The position numbers and the translations under genes were made by a program. A stretch of DNA of 64,000 bases from an uncultured Lachnospiraceae bacterium (GTDB taxonomy: Bacteria; Bacillota; Clostridia; Lachnospirales; Lachnospiraceae), in NCBI GenBank assembly GCA_946552115.1, contig CAMNRH010000011.1, positions 1-64,000 of the forward strand, written 5' to 3'. The notes beneath the pieces were generated by a model, which searched no databases, was not told the origin of the DNA, and was given only the letters and a program-made list of their open reading frames with translations. Of the stretch, positions 1-9,692 are shown one piece after another (within the stretch, counting starts at the first letter, position 1; every line of letters begins with the position of its first letter).

Positions 1-696
<696 letters not shown>

Positions 697-904
697 ATAT
701 CTTAACAGCCGTTCTGCACGGCTCTTAAAATCTCGTTCTCTCCCCCGGTCAGGAAAACTGCTCGCTTCCCTTTTCCCGTTTTACTGTTTTTAGGTTGACA
801 TCTCTCGATGTCCGTTCTGAATTTTCTTCTCTTAAGAATCTTCAGGGTTGTTGTCTATTGTTTGATTTTCAAGGTGCTTCGCTGTCTTACGCGACAACTT
901 CTAA

Positions 905-933
905 AGGATAACACGTTTTTGTTTGTTTGTCAA
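905..933 (-). promoter_or_regulatory. rRNA promoter P2 (proximal)
   Basis: On the minus strand there is a perfect -35 TTGACA (928-933), a 17-base spacer and a -10 TATCCT (905-910), about 210 bases before the 16S 5' end. The spacing and the strong -35 box fit a sigma-A rRNA promoter. Confidence 0.85.
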
Positions 934-1039
934 CACTTTTTTGTTATCTTTTTTATCTGCCTTTTCTGTTTTCAGATCTAAAAGCACAGTTCCACGCCTT
1001 TATCTCTAAAAATCCACCGCGTCTCCGCGATGGAACTTT

Positions 1040-1068
1040 ATGATACCAAATTATATTTTTAATGTCAA
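1040..1068 (-). promoter_or_regulatory. rRNA promoter P1 (distal)
   Basis: On the minus strand there is a second perfect TTGACA (1063-1068), a 17-base AT-rich spacer and TATCAT (1040-1045). It lies 135 bases upstream of P2 and directly after the end of the cvpA-like gene, giving the usual tandem rRNA promoter layout. The 697-1095 stretch holds these two promoters and the 16S leader and no gene; the ORF called at 542-793 is a shadow. Confidence 0.82.
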
Positions 1069-1095
1069 GGTTTTTTTACATTTATTTGTCTTTTT

Positions 1096-2001
1096 TTACA
1101 TTTTTGTTGCAAGCTGCATCACCGGATTATATTCATACAGTATTCTCAGCATCCCATTATCCTGTATCATATCATAAATTCCCGTTCCGAAAGAAGCCAC
1201 ATACATAAGTGTCACGATAATAAAAAGCGTCCAAACTATAACAAGTGCGCATACAATTCCGATAGCGCCTCCCGCAATCCGGTTGACGATCCCCAGCATC
1301 GGTAGATCCGCGACAAAATCCAGCGCAAATATAACCGCCCGCGTAATAATTGTAACTACAAGAAATGTGCACAAAAATGAAACAACATTAATAACCAGCT
1401 TTGCCAAAAACTGTCCTACATACTGGGCAAATGTTTCTACTCCAAGCTCTTTATATATTTCATCGTTGTTATTGGCGGAGAGCAGATTTTTAAAGACTTC
1501 CGGGAGCCGGGCTGACTCGATTGCCGCCACCTGCATATCTCTCGGAACCTCCGCTTCTTCAATCACCTCCTGAACGCTGCCGGCTTTAAGCCCATCCAGA
1601 ATGCTGCTTGATATACCATATTTAGAGAGCTCCTCTCCGGTAACCTTTCCGTCTATGATATCATCAATACTAATTCCCAATTCATCCAGCTGCTCCTCAT
1701 TCATTCCCGCAGCCTTCAGCACTTTACGGACACCCTCTTCTGTAAGCGCCCCTTCTTCCACATCTGCCACAGCCGAACCCGCCGCTTCAATCACGGCGCC
1801 CTTTACCTGATCTTCTATCACATCGTCCAGCGGTGTAAACTCGCTGATTGCTTTTGACATGTACGGCGTAAGCAGCGTTACCAAAATCAGTGTTATCATT
1901 GTTGTCAACAGAGAAACCGCAATTCTCACCGCTCCCCTGTACACGCCAATAAAAAACCCTATTACGATAATAGCCACTGTCGTCATCAATACCCAATTCA
2001 T
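1096..2001 (-). CDS. CvpA family membrane protein
   Basis: 301 aa. The N-terminus is hydrophobic with two likely membrane spans (about residues 3-24 and 28-48). A long acidic, soluble loop (about 50-195) follows, then two or three further spans (about 200-280). This is the CvpA/colicin V production layout, with an extended extracytoplasmic loop between the first and later helices as seen in clostridial members. The loop contains repeated acidic helical segments (GISIDDIIDG, YGISSSILDG) but no catalytic motif I can name. It lies 9 bases after the DUF5711-like gene and probably shares its transcript. The family is tied to envelope homeostasis, but its biochemical role is unclear. Confidence 0.75.
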   Translation of the reverse strand: MNWVLMTTVAIIVIGFFIGVYRGAVRIAVSLLTTMITLILVTLLTPYMSKAISEFTPLDDVIEDQVKGAVIEAAGSAVADVEEGALTEEGVRKVLKAAGMNEEQLDELGISIDDIIDGKVTGEELSKYGISSSILDGLKAGSVQEVIEEAEVPRDMQVAAIESARLPEVFKNLLSANNNDEIYKELGVETFAQYVGQFLAKLVINVVSFLCTFLVVTIITRAVIFALDFVADLPMLGIVNRIAGGAIGIVCALVIVWTLFIIVTLMYVASFGTGIYDMIQDNGMLRILYEYNPVMQLATKM

Positions 2002-2010
2002 ACTCTCTCC

Positions 2011-3189
2011 TTATTTCACAAGACGGATATGCTCCATTCCGTTTGCATTCATCACAATGTACTTATTAACACCTGCCACCGGAAATATTTCCAATATCTG
2101 ATTATTCATCTCTCCCTGAAATTTTTGTATTCCATTTTTCAAAAAGATACTGCACTGCTTTCCGTCATACATAATAACCTGACTTCCGCAGAGCTTTATA
2201 TTACTATAATTCCCCGAAAAATCCTTTGATAACACCTGCCGTCCGGATGTATTATAAATTCTGAGCTCGTGCCCCCCCTTTCTTTCATTTCTCAGAACCA
2301 TTCCGATATATTTACCGTTATGAAACACACTTTCTATTTCCTTGTCTATCTTAACCGCTGCTTCCTCCTCCGGCATTTCTTTTCCTTTATAAATCACAAG
2401 AAGATTGTCTCCTACTGCCGCCGATGTATTTTTCGACATAAAAAATACATCCGCCATAATTGTCCCTTTATATGACTTGTCCATCACCTGGTGGTCTGTT
2501 TTTTCCTCACCCTCCTCACCGAAATTATAGAACCCGATTCGGGATGTAATCGCCCCGTCCTGCGTATACAGATACACAACCTGCATAACCTGTCCGTCCG
2601 GGGAAATCGCCGCGTCTATCGGATATCCGTTTCCTTCCAAAGACATTTTATGCTCCACCAGAATATTTCCCGCCGTATCATAACAGACAATTCTCTCCGG
2701 CGCTGATTCATTTTTCAATATGGCGCACACAATCCCCTGCTCCGAAACGGATATTTTCTGAATCGGAAGCGTTGTATGAATCTCTCCTTTCACTCCGTCT
2801 CTCTGAAACACATAAATATCATTCCCGCCCTTATCTGCAACTGCCGCCGAGGTTTCGTTTCCTTCGACAAACGGATTCTTAATCTGATACGGCTGATTCC
2901 ATTGCCTCTCCCCGCTTTGATTCAGATAAGAAATACCGTCTCTGCTGTACTTCACCACTCCTCCTGCAAACTGCCTGTAGCTTCCGTCCTCCGCTCCCGT
3001 ATCCTCATAGGTATCAGATACTCTGACAGCGGTATATGTTTGCAGCTGAATAAAAAGATATACCGCAGCGCCTATAGCCAGAGCAAAAAACATACCGGCA
3101 ATCTTTCTCTTTCGCTTCCGTTTTTTGTAATTTCTGGTCTGATTTTCAATCTCTTCTCTGGAAATTTCGCTATTCCTTCGATATGACAT
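2011..3189 (-). CDS. DUF5711-like membrane-anchored beta-propeller-type protein
   Basis: 392 aa. A very basic N-terminus (RNYKKRKRKRK) precedes one membrane span (about residues 30-48). A long outward-facing domain follows, with repeating short beta segments (YSRDGISYLNQSG, QRDGVKGEI, YNTSGRQVL). This is the arrangement of the DUF5711 family common in Lachnospiraceae, probably a beta-propeller. It sits between the LysM protein gene and the cvpA-like gene on one strand, which suggests an envelope role. The family name is from memory of the fold and context; no enzyme motif is visible. Confidence 0.6.
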   Translation of the reverse strand: MSYRRNSEISREEIENQTRNYKKRKRKRKIAGMFFALAIGAAVYLFIQLQTYTAVRVSDTYEDTGAEDGSYRQFAGGVVKYSRDGISYLNQSGERQWNQPYQIKNPFVEGNETSAAVADKGGNDIYVFQRDGVKGEIHTTLPIQKISVSEQGIVCAILKNESAPERIVCYDTAGNILVEHKMSLEGNGYPIDAAISPDGQVMQVVYLYTQDGAITSRIGFYNFGEEGEEKTDHQVMDKSYKGTIMADVFFMSKNTSAAVGDNLLVIYKGKEMPEEEAAVKIDKEIESVFHNGKYIGMVLRNERKGGHELRIYNTSGRQVLSKDFSGNYSNIKLCGSQVIMYDGKQCSIFLKNGIQKFQGEMNNQILEIFPVAGVNKYIVMNANGMEHIRLVK

Positions 3190-3251
3190 TATAGCTTCCT
3201 TTCGTTCTTTACTGCTTCTATCATCATTTGTTTATTGTAACACACTATACA

Positions 3252-4358
3252 CTACGGTAACAATAATTTTTGCCCTATATAAATGAGATTTCCGTCCTTA
3301 AGCCCGTTCATTTTACAGATAGCATCCACATGCCCCCTGTCTCCGTACACGTCGATACTGATTGTATCAAGCGTGTCCCCTTTTTTCACAACATAAAAAT
3401 CTGTTTCACTTAACTGCTCTAAGGTAGCAAAGGCTTCCGGCATATTTTCCGCGGACCCCCCCGTCTCTTCTGTACTTTCCTTTACCTCATCCTCTGTCTC
3501 TTCCGTATCCTCAGGCTGTGTATCGTCACCGGCATCGGCCGCATAGACTTTTTTCTCTTTTGCAGGCGTTTTATCCTCCCCGGGTTTATTCACGGATTGG
3601 GATAATGATTCCAGCGAACTCTGTACCGATTCCATTTTTTCATAATTATTCATGGCTGAGACACCGATTACGAGTACAATAATTACAAGCAGAACACTTG
3701 TCACATATAAGATTCGGGAGCTTTGACGCTGCTCCCGGTATTCTGCTTTTTCCTTTATTGCACTACGAAAATTCTTTGCAGCTCGATCCTCAACCATTTC
3801 GCTGGGTGTAACGCCATTCTGTCTGCGTGTGCTAATCATATAATTCTGCATGGCGGGATTCCTCTCATAATAAATATAGTGTCCTCCCATCTGCATTAAT
3901 TCGCCATATTTATACGCAAAAAACATTTCGTCATTTTCCACAGAATCTTTCCATATAAATATGCTGTTTTCTTTTGCAAACATTTTCCCGTGAATCTTGT
4001 TCACGCCCCGGTTCAGGCTCATAGGGTGTCCCGTCTCCACAAGGCACCAGCCCACAATATCCTGCCCCTCAAAATATTGCTTTTTCTTTTCCTCTAAATC
4101 GTTTTTCGTATCCTCATTAATAAGAATCTCTGTTCCGTCGACCGTAATTTCTTTCATTTGTATCGCGCCGGATATATAGACGACGGGCTGTCCGTCCTGC
4201 TCCATAATCTCTCCGGCAAGCGCTGCGGCAACTGGTGCGTCAATTGCTTTCGTGCGTATCTGGCTTAAATATGTGTCCACGTAATCCTCTACATATATCT
4301 TCGGCTCGTCGCTCACATTTCCTACCTGCCTTACATTTTTAGGAAACTGTCTTTCCAT
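3252..4358 (-). CDS. LysM domain membrane protein
   Basis: 368 aa. The N-terminal ~200 residues form a soluble domain resembling the DUF6128-type region found with LysM in Lachnospiraceae. One membrane span follows at about residues 217-238 (LYVTSVLLVIIVLVIG). Next comes an acidic, low-complexity linker (DTQPEDTEETEDEVKE) and a C-terminal LysM repeat of about 45 residues (YVVKKGDTLDTIS ... IYIGQKLLLP). LysM binds the N-acetylglucosamine of peptidoglycan, so the protein likely links the membrane to the wall with its N-terminus inside the cell. It starts the run LysM, DUF5711-like, cvpA-like. Confidence 0.8.
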   Translation of the reverse strand: MERQFPKNVRQVGNVSDEPKIYVEDYVDTYLSQIRTKAIDAPVAAALAGEIMEQDGQPVVYISGAIQMKEITVDGTEILINEDTKNDLEEKKKQYFEGQDIVGWCLVETGHPMSLNRGVNKIHGKMFAKENSIFIWKDSVENDEMFFAYKYGELMQMGGHYIYYERNPAMQNYMISTRRQNGVTPSEMVEDRAAKNFRSAIKEKAEYREQRQSSRILYVTSVLLVIIVLVIGVSAMNNYEKMESVQSSLESLSQSVNKPGEDKTPAKEKKVYAADAGDDTQPEDTEETEDEVKESTEETGGSAENMPEAFATLEQLSETDFYVVKKGDTLDTISIDVYGDRGHVDAICKMNGLKDGNLIYIGQKLLLP

Positions 4359-4463
4359 ATACTCTCACCTCGTCTTACATATTTTTGCTTATGATAGCAT
4401 ATGGATTGCGCGCATTTTATCAATTGGTGAGGCCTGTCCAAAGAAATTTACGGCATCTTCCCG

Positions 4464-4961
4464 TTATTTTCGACGGCTTGTTTCACAAGCGCCACAATAC
4501 TTGTCTGTTATAGTCGTAATCCATCCTTCTTTCGTGCGCGGAAAGGAAAACAGCGTAACCGGCCACATATGATGCAAAATAACATCTTTTTCTGTGGAAT
4601 TGAGCTTAAACAGCTTTTCGGCATTTTTATACGCCTGTTCCGGGTGTGTCATTCCGTGAAAATAATCGCCCGTTCTGGCGGCATGCGTATGCCAGTCATA
4701 TAAAAATAAATCATGAAGCATTCCCGCTCTCGCCGCTGCGCGTGCGTTTAAATGAAAGAACCTGCACCATTGGTAATTATAGTATGCGACGTTCATACAG
4801 TGCTGATAACAGTTTGTACTGCCGTGATGCGGATATTTCTTCATCCGAAGCACTACCGGATGTTTTGCTATATCCTTTATTTCCTCGTAAAATTCATCCC
4901 GCCATCTTCTGCGGATTCCCTTAAGTCTCCTAAATGTATGTATGCGTAATTCACGTATCAT
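4464..4961 (-). CDS. HD-domain hydrolase
   Basis: 165 aa from the preferred start. The segments HHGSTNCYQHC, MLHDLFLYDWH and ILHHMWP supply the His/Asp metal ligands of an HD-type phosphohydrolase; the substrate is unknown. I chose the ATG at 4961 because GGAGG lies 7 bases before it. A TATAAT hexamer at 4981-4986 (minus strand) overlaps the longer ORF start, which makes the upstream Met codons unlikely. The gene is divergent from asnB, with both promoters in the short gap. Confidence 0.8.
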   Translation of the reverse strand: MIRELRIHTFRRLKGIRRRWRDEFYEEIKDIAKHPVVLRMKKYPHHGSTNCYQHCMNVAYYNYQWCRFFHLNARAAARAGMLHDLFLYDWHTHAARTGDYFHGMTHPEQAYKNAEKLFKLNSTEKDVILHHMWPVTLFSFPRTKEGWITTITDKYCGACETSRRK

Positions 4962-5005
4962 TCTTCTGTCCTCCGATGCCATTATAGCACAGCCGAAAGA
5001 AAAAG

Positions 5006-5034
5006 TTGTTTTTATTTGCAAAAAAAGCTATAAT
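5006..5034 (+). promoter_or_regulatory. asnB promoter
   Basis: TTGTTT (5006-5011), a 17-base spacer and a perfect TATAAT (5029-5034). An aaaggagatg ribosome-binding site and the ATG at 5070 follow. Confidence 0.75.
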
Positions 5035-5069
5035 GCAGGGTAGACTAGAAACAAAGGAGATGAATTTCT

Positions 5070-6959
5070 ATGTGTGGATTCACAGGATATATCGGGAAAC
5101 TCGAAAATCGAGAGGAAGTTTTAGTCAATATGATGAATACCATCATTCACCGCGGTCCTGACAGCGAAGGAAAATATATTGACGAAGACGCAGCGCTTGG
5201 CTTCCGCCGTCTTAGCATCATTGACCTTTCCTCTGTGGGAGATCAGCCTCTGTACAATGAGGATCGCAGCATGGTGTTGGTTTTTAACGGAGAAATCTAC
5301 AATTACCAGGAATTAAGAGAAGAGCTGATAGAGGCCGGACATACATTTACTTCCAACACGGATTCGGAAACACTGCTTCACGGTTTTGAGGAATGGGAGG
5401 AACGTCTGCTTGAACGCCTTCGCGGAATGTATGCTTTCGCAATCTGGGATATTAAGAAAAGAAAGCTTTTTGCGGCACGGGATATATTCGGAATCAAACC
5501 TCTTTATTATGCGCAAATGAACGGCACACTTCTGTTTGGCTCCGAAATAAAATCCTTTATGGAGCATCCTAAATTTGATAAAGTATTTAATGAAACCGCC
5601 CTCGGCAATTATCTTTCTTTCCAGTTTGTTCCAACAAACGAAACATTTTTTAAGGGCGTGTTCTGCCTGCAGCCGGGGCATTATTTTATCTACGAAAACG
5701 GTGTCATGAGCATTACGCGTTATTTTGAACCTCACTTTACGGGAAACTGCAAAAAACCTTTCAGCGAAGTAGTAAATGACGTAGAAGCAGTCATGAAAGA
5801 TTCTATAAAGATGCATAAAATCAGCGATGTTGAAGTTGCCTCCTATCTGTCCAGCGGCGTAGATTCCAGCTATCTGACCTATCTTGGACAGGTAGACCAT
5901 ACATTTACCGTAGGATTTGATGAGGGCAGATACAGCGAGATTCAGGACGCAAAGGAATTCGCCGCAAGCATCCATATGAAGAATGATGCCAAAGTCATTA
6001 CTCCCGACGAATACTGGGATAACCTCTCTGACATTCAATACTATATGGACGAGCCTGTTGCAGACCCCGCCGCGATTGCACTGTTCTTTTTAAGTCAGGA
6101 AGCGGCAAAAAAGGTGAAAGTCGTTCTCTCCGGGGAGGGCTCCGATGAATTATTCGGCGGATATAATATTTATTGTGAGCCGATGGAGCATACAGGCTTT
6201 AATAAAATTCCGATGCCCATTCGCCGTATACTCGGTAAATTCGCAGAATACTGCCTCCCGCGCGGTATGAAAGGCCGCGGTTTTCTGATGCGCCACGGCA
6301 AAACGCTTGAGGAGAGATACTTTGCGAATGCAACAAATATTTTCACCGAGCGGGAAGCAAATAAAATATTGAAAAACGGCTGCGTACCCGGAATCCGGAA
6401 GATTACCAGACCCCTTTATGACCGCGTAAAGGACAAAGACCCCGTAACGAAGATGCAGTACGTAGATCTTCATCTCTGGCTGGTGCACGACATACTTATG
6501 AAAGGCGACAAGATGGGAATGGCCAATTCTTTGGAGGTGCGCGTTCCTTTCCTTGATAAAAAAGTACTGGAGCTCGCCGAAACACTGCCTCTGAACTATA
6601 AAGTGCGCGCTCCGAAAACAAAGGTCGCTCTCAGAGGAGCCGCCGAAAAGGTCATCCGCAGCAAAACCGCCGAAAAGAAAAAGCTGGGCTTCCCGATTCC
6701 TACCCGTGTCTGGTTAAAGGAGGACAAATACTATAAGCGGGTAAAGAAAATGTTCACCTCTGACGCGGCAGAACAGTTTTTCAACACAAAGCTTCTGGTA
6801 AAAATGCTCGACAACCATAAAAACGGAAAAAACAGAAACGAAAAAACAGATAACAGCAGAAAAATATGGACCGTATATATCTTCCTTGTTTGGTACGACA
6901 GGTTCTTCGGACATGGCAAGCCTGTCCATCCAAGTCAATCGGGGACGGGGTTTTTTTAA
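5070..6959 (+). CDS. asnB: asparagine synthase (glutamine-hydrolysing)
   Basis: 629 aa. It converts aspartate, glutamine and ATP to asparagine. The nucleophile Cys2 opens the class II glutaminase domain (MCGFTGYIG). The ATP-pyrophosphatase loop SSGVDSS lies at about residue 260 in the synthetase domain, with LSGEGSDELFGGY at about 360. Length fits the family. The last residues (about HPSQSGTGFF) have no family counterpart: they are encoded by the left arm of a REP palindrome, and the TAA stop lies inside that palindrome. The gene is a single unit with its own promoter, convergent with the transketolase operon. asnS lies 38 kb away in the same window. Confidence 0.95.
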   Translation: MCGFTGYIGKLENREEVLVNMMNTIIHRGPDSEGKYIDEDAALGFRRLSIIDLSSVGDQPLYNEDRSMVLVFNGEIYNYQELREELIEAGHTFTSNTDSETLLHGFEEWEERLLERLRGMYAFAIWDIKKRKLFAARDIFGIKPLYYAQMNGTLLFGSEIKSFMEHPKFDKVFNETALGNYLSFQFVPTNETFFKGVFCLQPGHYFIYENGVMSITRYFEPHFTGNCKKPFSEVVNDVEAVMKDSIKMHKISDVEVASYLSSGVDSSYLTYLGQVDHTFTVGFDEGRYSEIQDAKEFAASIHMKNDAKVITPDEYWDNLSDIQYYMDEPVADPAAIALFFLSQEAAKKVKVVLSGEGSDELFGGYNIYCEPMEHTGFNKIPMPIRRILGKFAEYCLPRGMKGRGFLMRHGKTLEERYFANATNIFTEREANKILKNGCVPGIRKITRPLYDRVKDKDPVTKMQYVDLHLWLVHDILMKGDKMGMANSLEVRVPFLDKKVLELAETLPLNYKVRAPKTKVALRGAAEKVIRSKTAEKKKLGFPIPTRVWLKEDKYYKRVKKMFTSDAAEQFFNTKLLVKMLDNHKNGKNRNEKTDNSRKIWTVYIFLVWYDRFFGHGKPVHPSQSGTGFF

Positions 6960-6993
6960 AAAAACCCCGTCCCCGATTGACTTATCCCTGTCC
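6934..6993. repeat. REP-like palindrome, copy 1 (asnB/transketolase)
   Basis: Nearly perfect inverted repeat caatcggggacggggttt / aaaccccgtccccgattg, followed by a ccctgtccc tail. It lies between two converging genes. It contains the asnB stop codon and reaches the transketolase stop, so it could also end transcription in both directions. Confidence 0.9.
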
Positions 6994-7932
6994 CTATACG
7001 AATGCTTTTACTTTTTCATAAATGCTTTCTGCGTCCAGTCCGTATTTCTTAATCAACTCCTTTGCCGGTCCTGATTCCCCATATACGTCATTAATGCCGA
7101 TTTTCATAACCCGCGCCGGCGCTTTCTCCGCAACCACGTCACATACCGCGCTTCCGAGACCTCCGATGACGGAATGCTCCTCTACCGTTACAATTTTACC
7201 TGTTTTGGCGGCTGCTTTTATTACGGCCTCTTCATCTAACGGCTTGATGGTATGAATATTAATTACCTCCGCGCTGATTCCATCCCCCGCAAGTTTTTCC
7301 GCCGCATCAAGAGCCTCTGATACCGGAAGCCCGGATGCAATAATCGTCACATCGGTCCCTTCGCGAAGCGTCACCGCCTTCCCCAGCTCAAATTTATAAT
7401 CCTTGTTGTCATTGATAACCGGAACCGCAAGCCGCCCAAATCGCAGATACACCGGCCCCATATGCTCATAAGCCGCCTTTACCGCCGCTTTTGCCTCTAT
7501 ATCATCTGCCGGATTGATAACGACCATCCCAGGAATCGTTCTCATTAAAGCAATATCCTCGTTGCACTGATGTGTTGCACCGTCCTCTCCTACCGAAATA
7601 CCTGCATGTGTCGCACCGATTTTGACATTCAGCTTCGGATATCCTACCGAATTGCGCACCTGCTCGTATGCGCGTCCTGCCGCAAACATTGCAAAAGAAC
7701 TTGCAAACGGCACTTTTCCTGTCGTGGCAATGCCTGCCGCCACACCAATCATATTACATTCGGCAATCCCGCAGTCAATGTGCCGCTCCGGATATGCCTT
7801 TTTAAACACGCTTGTTTTTGTTGCTGCCGCAAGATCCGCATCTAATACGACAACATCCTCATGCTCTTTTCCCAATTCCGCCAAAGCATTACCGTAGCTT
7901 TCTCTCGTTGCAATTTTCTTTACATCTGACAT
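6994..7932 (-). CDS. transketolase, C-terminal subunit
   Basis: 312 aa. This is the pyrimidine-binding and C-terminal half of a split transketolase (compare DXS/pyruvate dehydrogenase beta). It shows the ThDP-activating glutamate context (DCGIAECNMIGVAAG), followed by FASSFAMFAAGRAYEQVRNSV and GATHAGISVGEDGATHQ. It must pair with the N-terminal subunit encoded just upstream, whose stop overlaps this start by 13 bases. Together they transfer two-carbon units in the non-oxidative pentose phosphate pathway. The split form is common in Clostridia and archaea. The stop codon abuts a REP element. Confidence 0.93.
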   Translation of the reverse strand: MSDVKKIATRESYGNALAELGKEHEDVVVLDADLAAATKTSVFKKAYPERHIDCGIAECNMIGVAAGIATTGKVPFASSFAMFAAGRAYEQVRNSVGYPKLNVKIGATHAGISVGEDGATHQCNEDIALMRTIPGMVVINPADDIEAKAAVKAAYEHMGPVYLRFGRLAVPVINDNKDYKFELGKAVTLREGTDVTIIASGLPVSEALDAAEKLAGDGISAEVINIHTIKPLDEEAVIKAAAKTGKIVTVEEHSVIGGLGSAVCDVVAEKAPARVMKIGINDVYGESGPAKELIKKYGLDAESIYEKVKAFV

Positions 7933-8756
7933 AATGCTTCACCTACCTTTTCTAAATCTGCCATAGCCACCTCATACTGCTCGTCGTTCGGAGCCGCTCC
8001 GTGCCATGCTGCCTGATTTTCCATAAAGGAAACATTCTTTCCCTTTATTGTTTTTGCAATAATAGCCGTAGGCTGCCCTTTTGTCTCTCTTGCCTCTTTA
8101 AATGCCGCGTCAATCGCGTCAAAATCATGTCCGTCAATATTAATAACATGGAAGTTGAATGCTTCAAATTTTTTATCTATCGGATATGGAGAATTTACCT
8201 CCGTAATTGCGCCGTCAATCTGCAAATTATTATTATCCACAATCACAACCAGATTATCAAGTTTCCTGTGTGCCGCAAGCATGGATGCCTCCCATACCTG
8301 CCCCTCCTGAATTTCACCGTCTCCAAGAAGCGTATAGACTCTATAAGAATCTCCGGACAGCTTTGCAGAAATTGCCATTCCTACCGCCGCGGAAATCCCT
8401 TGTCCCAGAGAACCGCTTGACATATCAACGCCCGGTATATGCTTCATATCCGGATGCCCCTGAAGATAAGAACCTATTTTTCGGAGTGTCTTTAAATCCT
8501 CCACCGGGAAAAAGCCTCTGTTTGCCAAAACCGAATAGTATCCCGGCGCCGTATGGCCCTTAGATAATACAAAGCGGTCACGGTCAGCTCTTTTCGGATT
8601 TTCCGGATTGATATTCATTTCCTCAAAAAACAGATACGTATAAATGTCCGCCGCCGACAGAGAACCGCCCGGATGTCCGCATTTTGCACTATGAACAGCA
8701 GTGACAATTCCTTTGCGCACCTCGTTCGCAGTTTTCATTAGCTCAAGTTTGTTCAT
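7920..8756 (-). CDS. transketolase, N-terminal subunit
   Basis: 278 aa. This is the thiamine-diphosphate-binding half of the split transketolase. The ThDP/metal motif GDGEIQEGQVWEA...NN is at about residues 145-175, and GHPGGSLSAADIYTYLFF and SKGHTAPGYYSVL are the expected early motifs. An aggaggagcag ribosome-binding site precedes the ATG. It lies 11 bases after the transaldolase-like gene and overlaps the C-terminal subunit gene, so three genes are translated from one message and the two halves should be made in step. Confidence 0.93.
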   Translation of the reverse strand: MNKLELMKTANEVRKGIVTAVHSAKCGHPGGSLSAADIYTYLFFEEMNINPENPKRADRDRFVLSKGHTAPGYYSVLANRGFFPVEDLKTLRKIGSYLQGHPDMKHIPGVDMSSGSLGQGISAAVGMAISAKLSGDSYRVYTLLGDGEIQEGQVWEASMLAAHRKLDNLVVIVDNNNLQIDGAITEVNSPYPIDKKFEAFNFHVINIDGHDFDAIDAAFKEARETKGQPTAIIAKTIKGKNVSFMENQAAWHGAAPNDEQYEVAMADLEKVGEALCQM

Positions 8757-8767
8757 GTCTGCTCCTC

Positions 8768-9424
8768 CTATTCTCCAAACACAGCCTTGTAATCTGCCTG
8801 GAATTTCTCAATACCTGCATCTGTAAGCGGATGATGTGTCATCTGCTCAATTACCTTATATGGTACCGTTGCAATATCAGCGCCGGCAAGAGCACAATCC
8901 GTCACATGAATCGTATTTCTTACACTCGCTGCAATAATCTGCGTATCAATATCGCCGGCAACACGGAAGATTTCAGCAATCTCCGCAATCAAATCCGTAC
9001 CCCTTACGGAAATATCATCCAGACGTCCTAAAAACGGAGATACATAGGTAGCCCCCGCTCTCGCTGCAAGAAGCGCCTGATTAGCGGTGAAAACTAATGT
9101 CACATTTGTCTTAATCCCCTCTGCCGTAAGCTGCTTGCAGGCTTTCAGCCCCTCTGCGGTCATCGGAAGCTTTACTACCATATTCGGATGAATTTTTGCA
9201 ATTGATCTTCCTTCTTCAATCATCCCCTCAGCGTCAACAGTTGTCGCCTTGACCTCACCGCTGATTGGACCGTCCACAATAGATGCAATCTCTGCAATCA
9301 CTTCCTCAAACACTCTTCCTTCTTTAGCAATCAGGGAAGGATTTGTTGTTACGCCGCAAATAACCCCCATATCATTTGCCTTTCTAATATCCTCTACCTT
9401 AGCCGTGTCAATAAAAAATCTCAT
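8768..9424 (-). CDS. fructose-6-phosphate aldolase / transaldolase (short TalC/Fsa type)
   Basis: 218 aa from [10 protein letters not shown] strong aaggagga site lies just before this ATG, and the longer ORF start has no such site and would overlap the promoter. The Schiff-base lysine is in MVVKLPMT (about residue 85), and [11 protein letters not shown] and [10 protein letters not shown] are family motifs. The length matches the ~215-220 aa TalC/Fsa group. Sequence alone does not separate transaldolase from fructose-6-phosphate aldolase activity. The operon with split transketolase favours a transaldolase role in pentose recycling. Confidence 0.9.
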   Translation of the reverse strand: MRFFIDTAKVEDIRKANDMGVICGVTTNPSLIAKEGRVFEEVIAEIASIVDGPISGEVKATTVDAEGMIEEGRSIAKIHPNMVVKLPMTAEGLKACKQLTAEGIKTNVTLVFTANQALLAARAGATYVSPFLGRLDDISVRGTDLIAEIAEIFRVAGDIDTQIIAASVRNTIHVTDCALAGADIATVPYKVIEQMTHHPLTDAGIEKFQADYKAVFGE

Positions 9425-9472
9425 TTTTCTTCCTCCTTTAAAAATAAATAATACACATGTCTGTCTGAAAAA

Positions 9473-9502
9473 ATTATATCCTATTGCAGGACTTACGGTC
9501 AA
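9473..9502 (-). promoter_or_regulatory. promoter of the fsa-tkt operon
   Basis: Minus strand: TTGACC (9497-9502), an 18-base spacer and TATAAT (9473-9478), about 50 bases before the preferred transaldolase start. The LacI-type gene upstream may act here, but I see no clear operator. Confidence 0.7.
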
Positions 9503-9653
9503 TAGGCATATATTTTTATTAATAATTTTATTTGTTAATATTTTATTATTATTAATTACTATTCTTTTCTTTTTGATTGGCTTTTTGTTAAATCACAAAC
9601 AATTTCTATCTCAACAGCGTTGTTTTACACATTTTTATTATCTCCGCATAACA

Positions 9654-9690
9654 GAACCGCAGTATTTATTAATAATAAATACTGCAGTTC
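9654..9690. repeat. long AT-rich hairpin after the lacI-type gene
   Basis: Near-perfect inverted repeat gaaccgcagtatttatt / aataaatactgcagttc with a 3-base centre, just downstream of the LacI-type stop codon. A T-rich run follows only on the plus strand, so as a minus-strand terminator it lacks the usual T-tract. It could be a weak terminator, an RNA-stabilising hairpin or an operator. Confidence 0.6.
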
Positions 9691-9692
9691 TA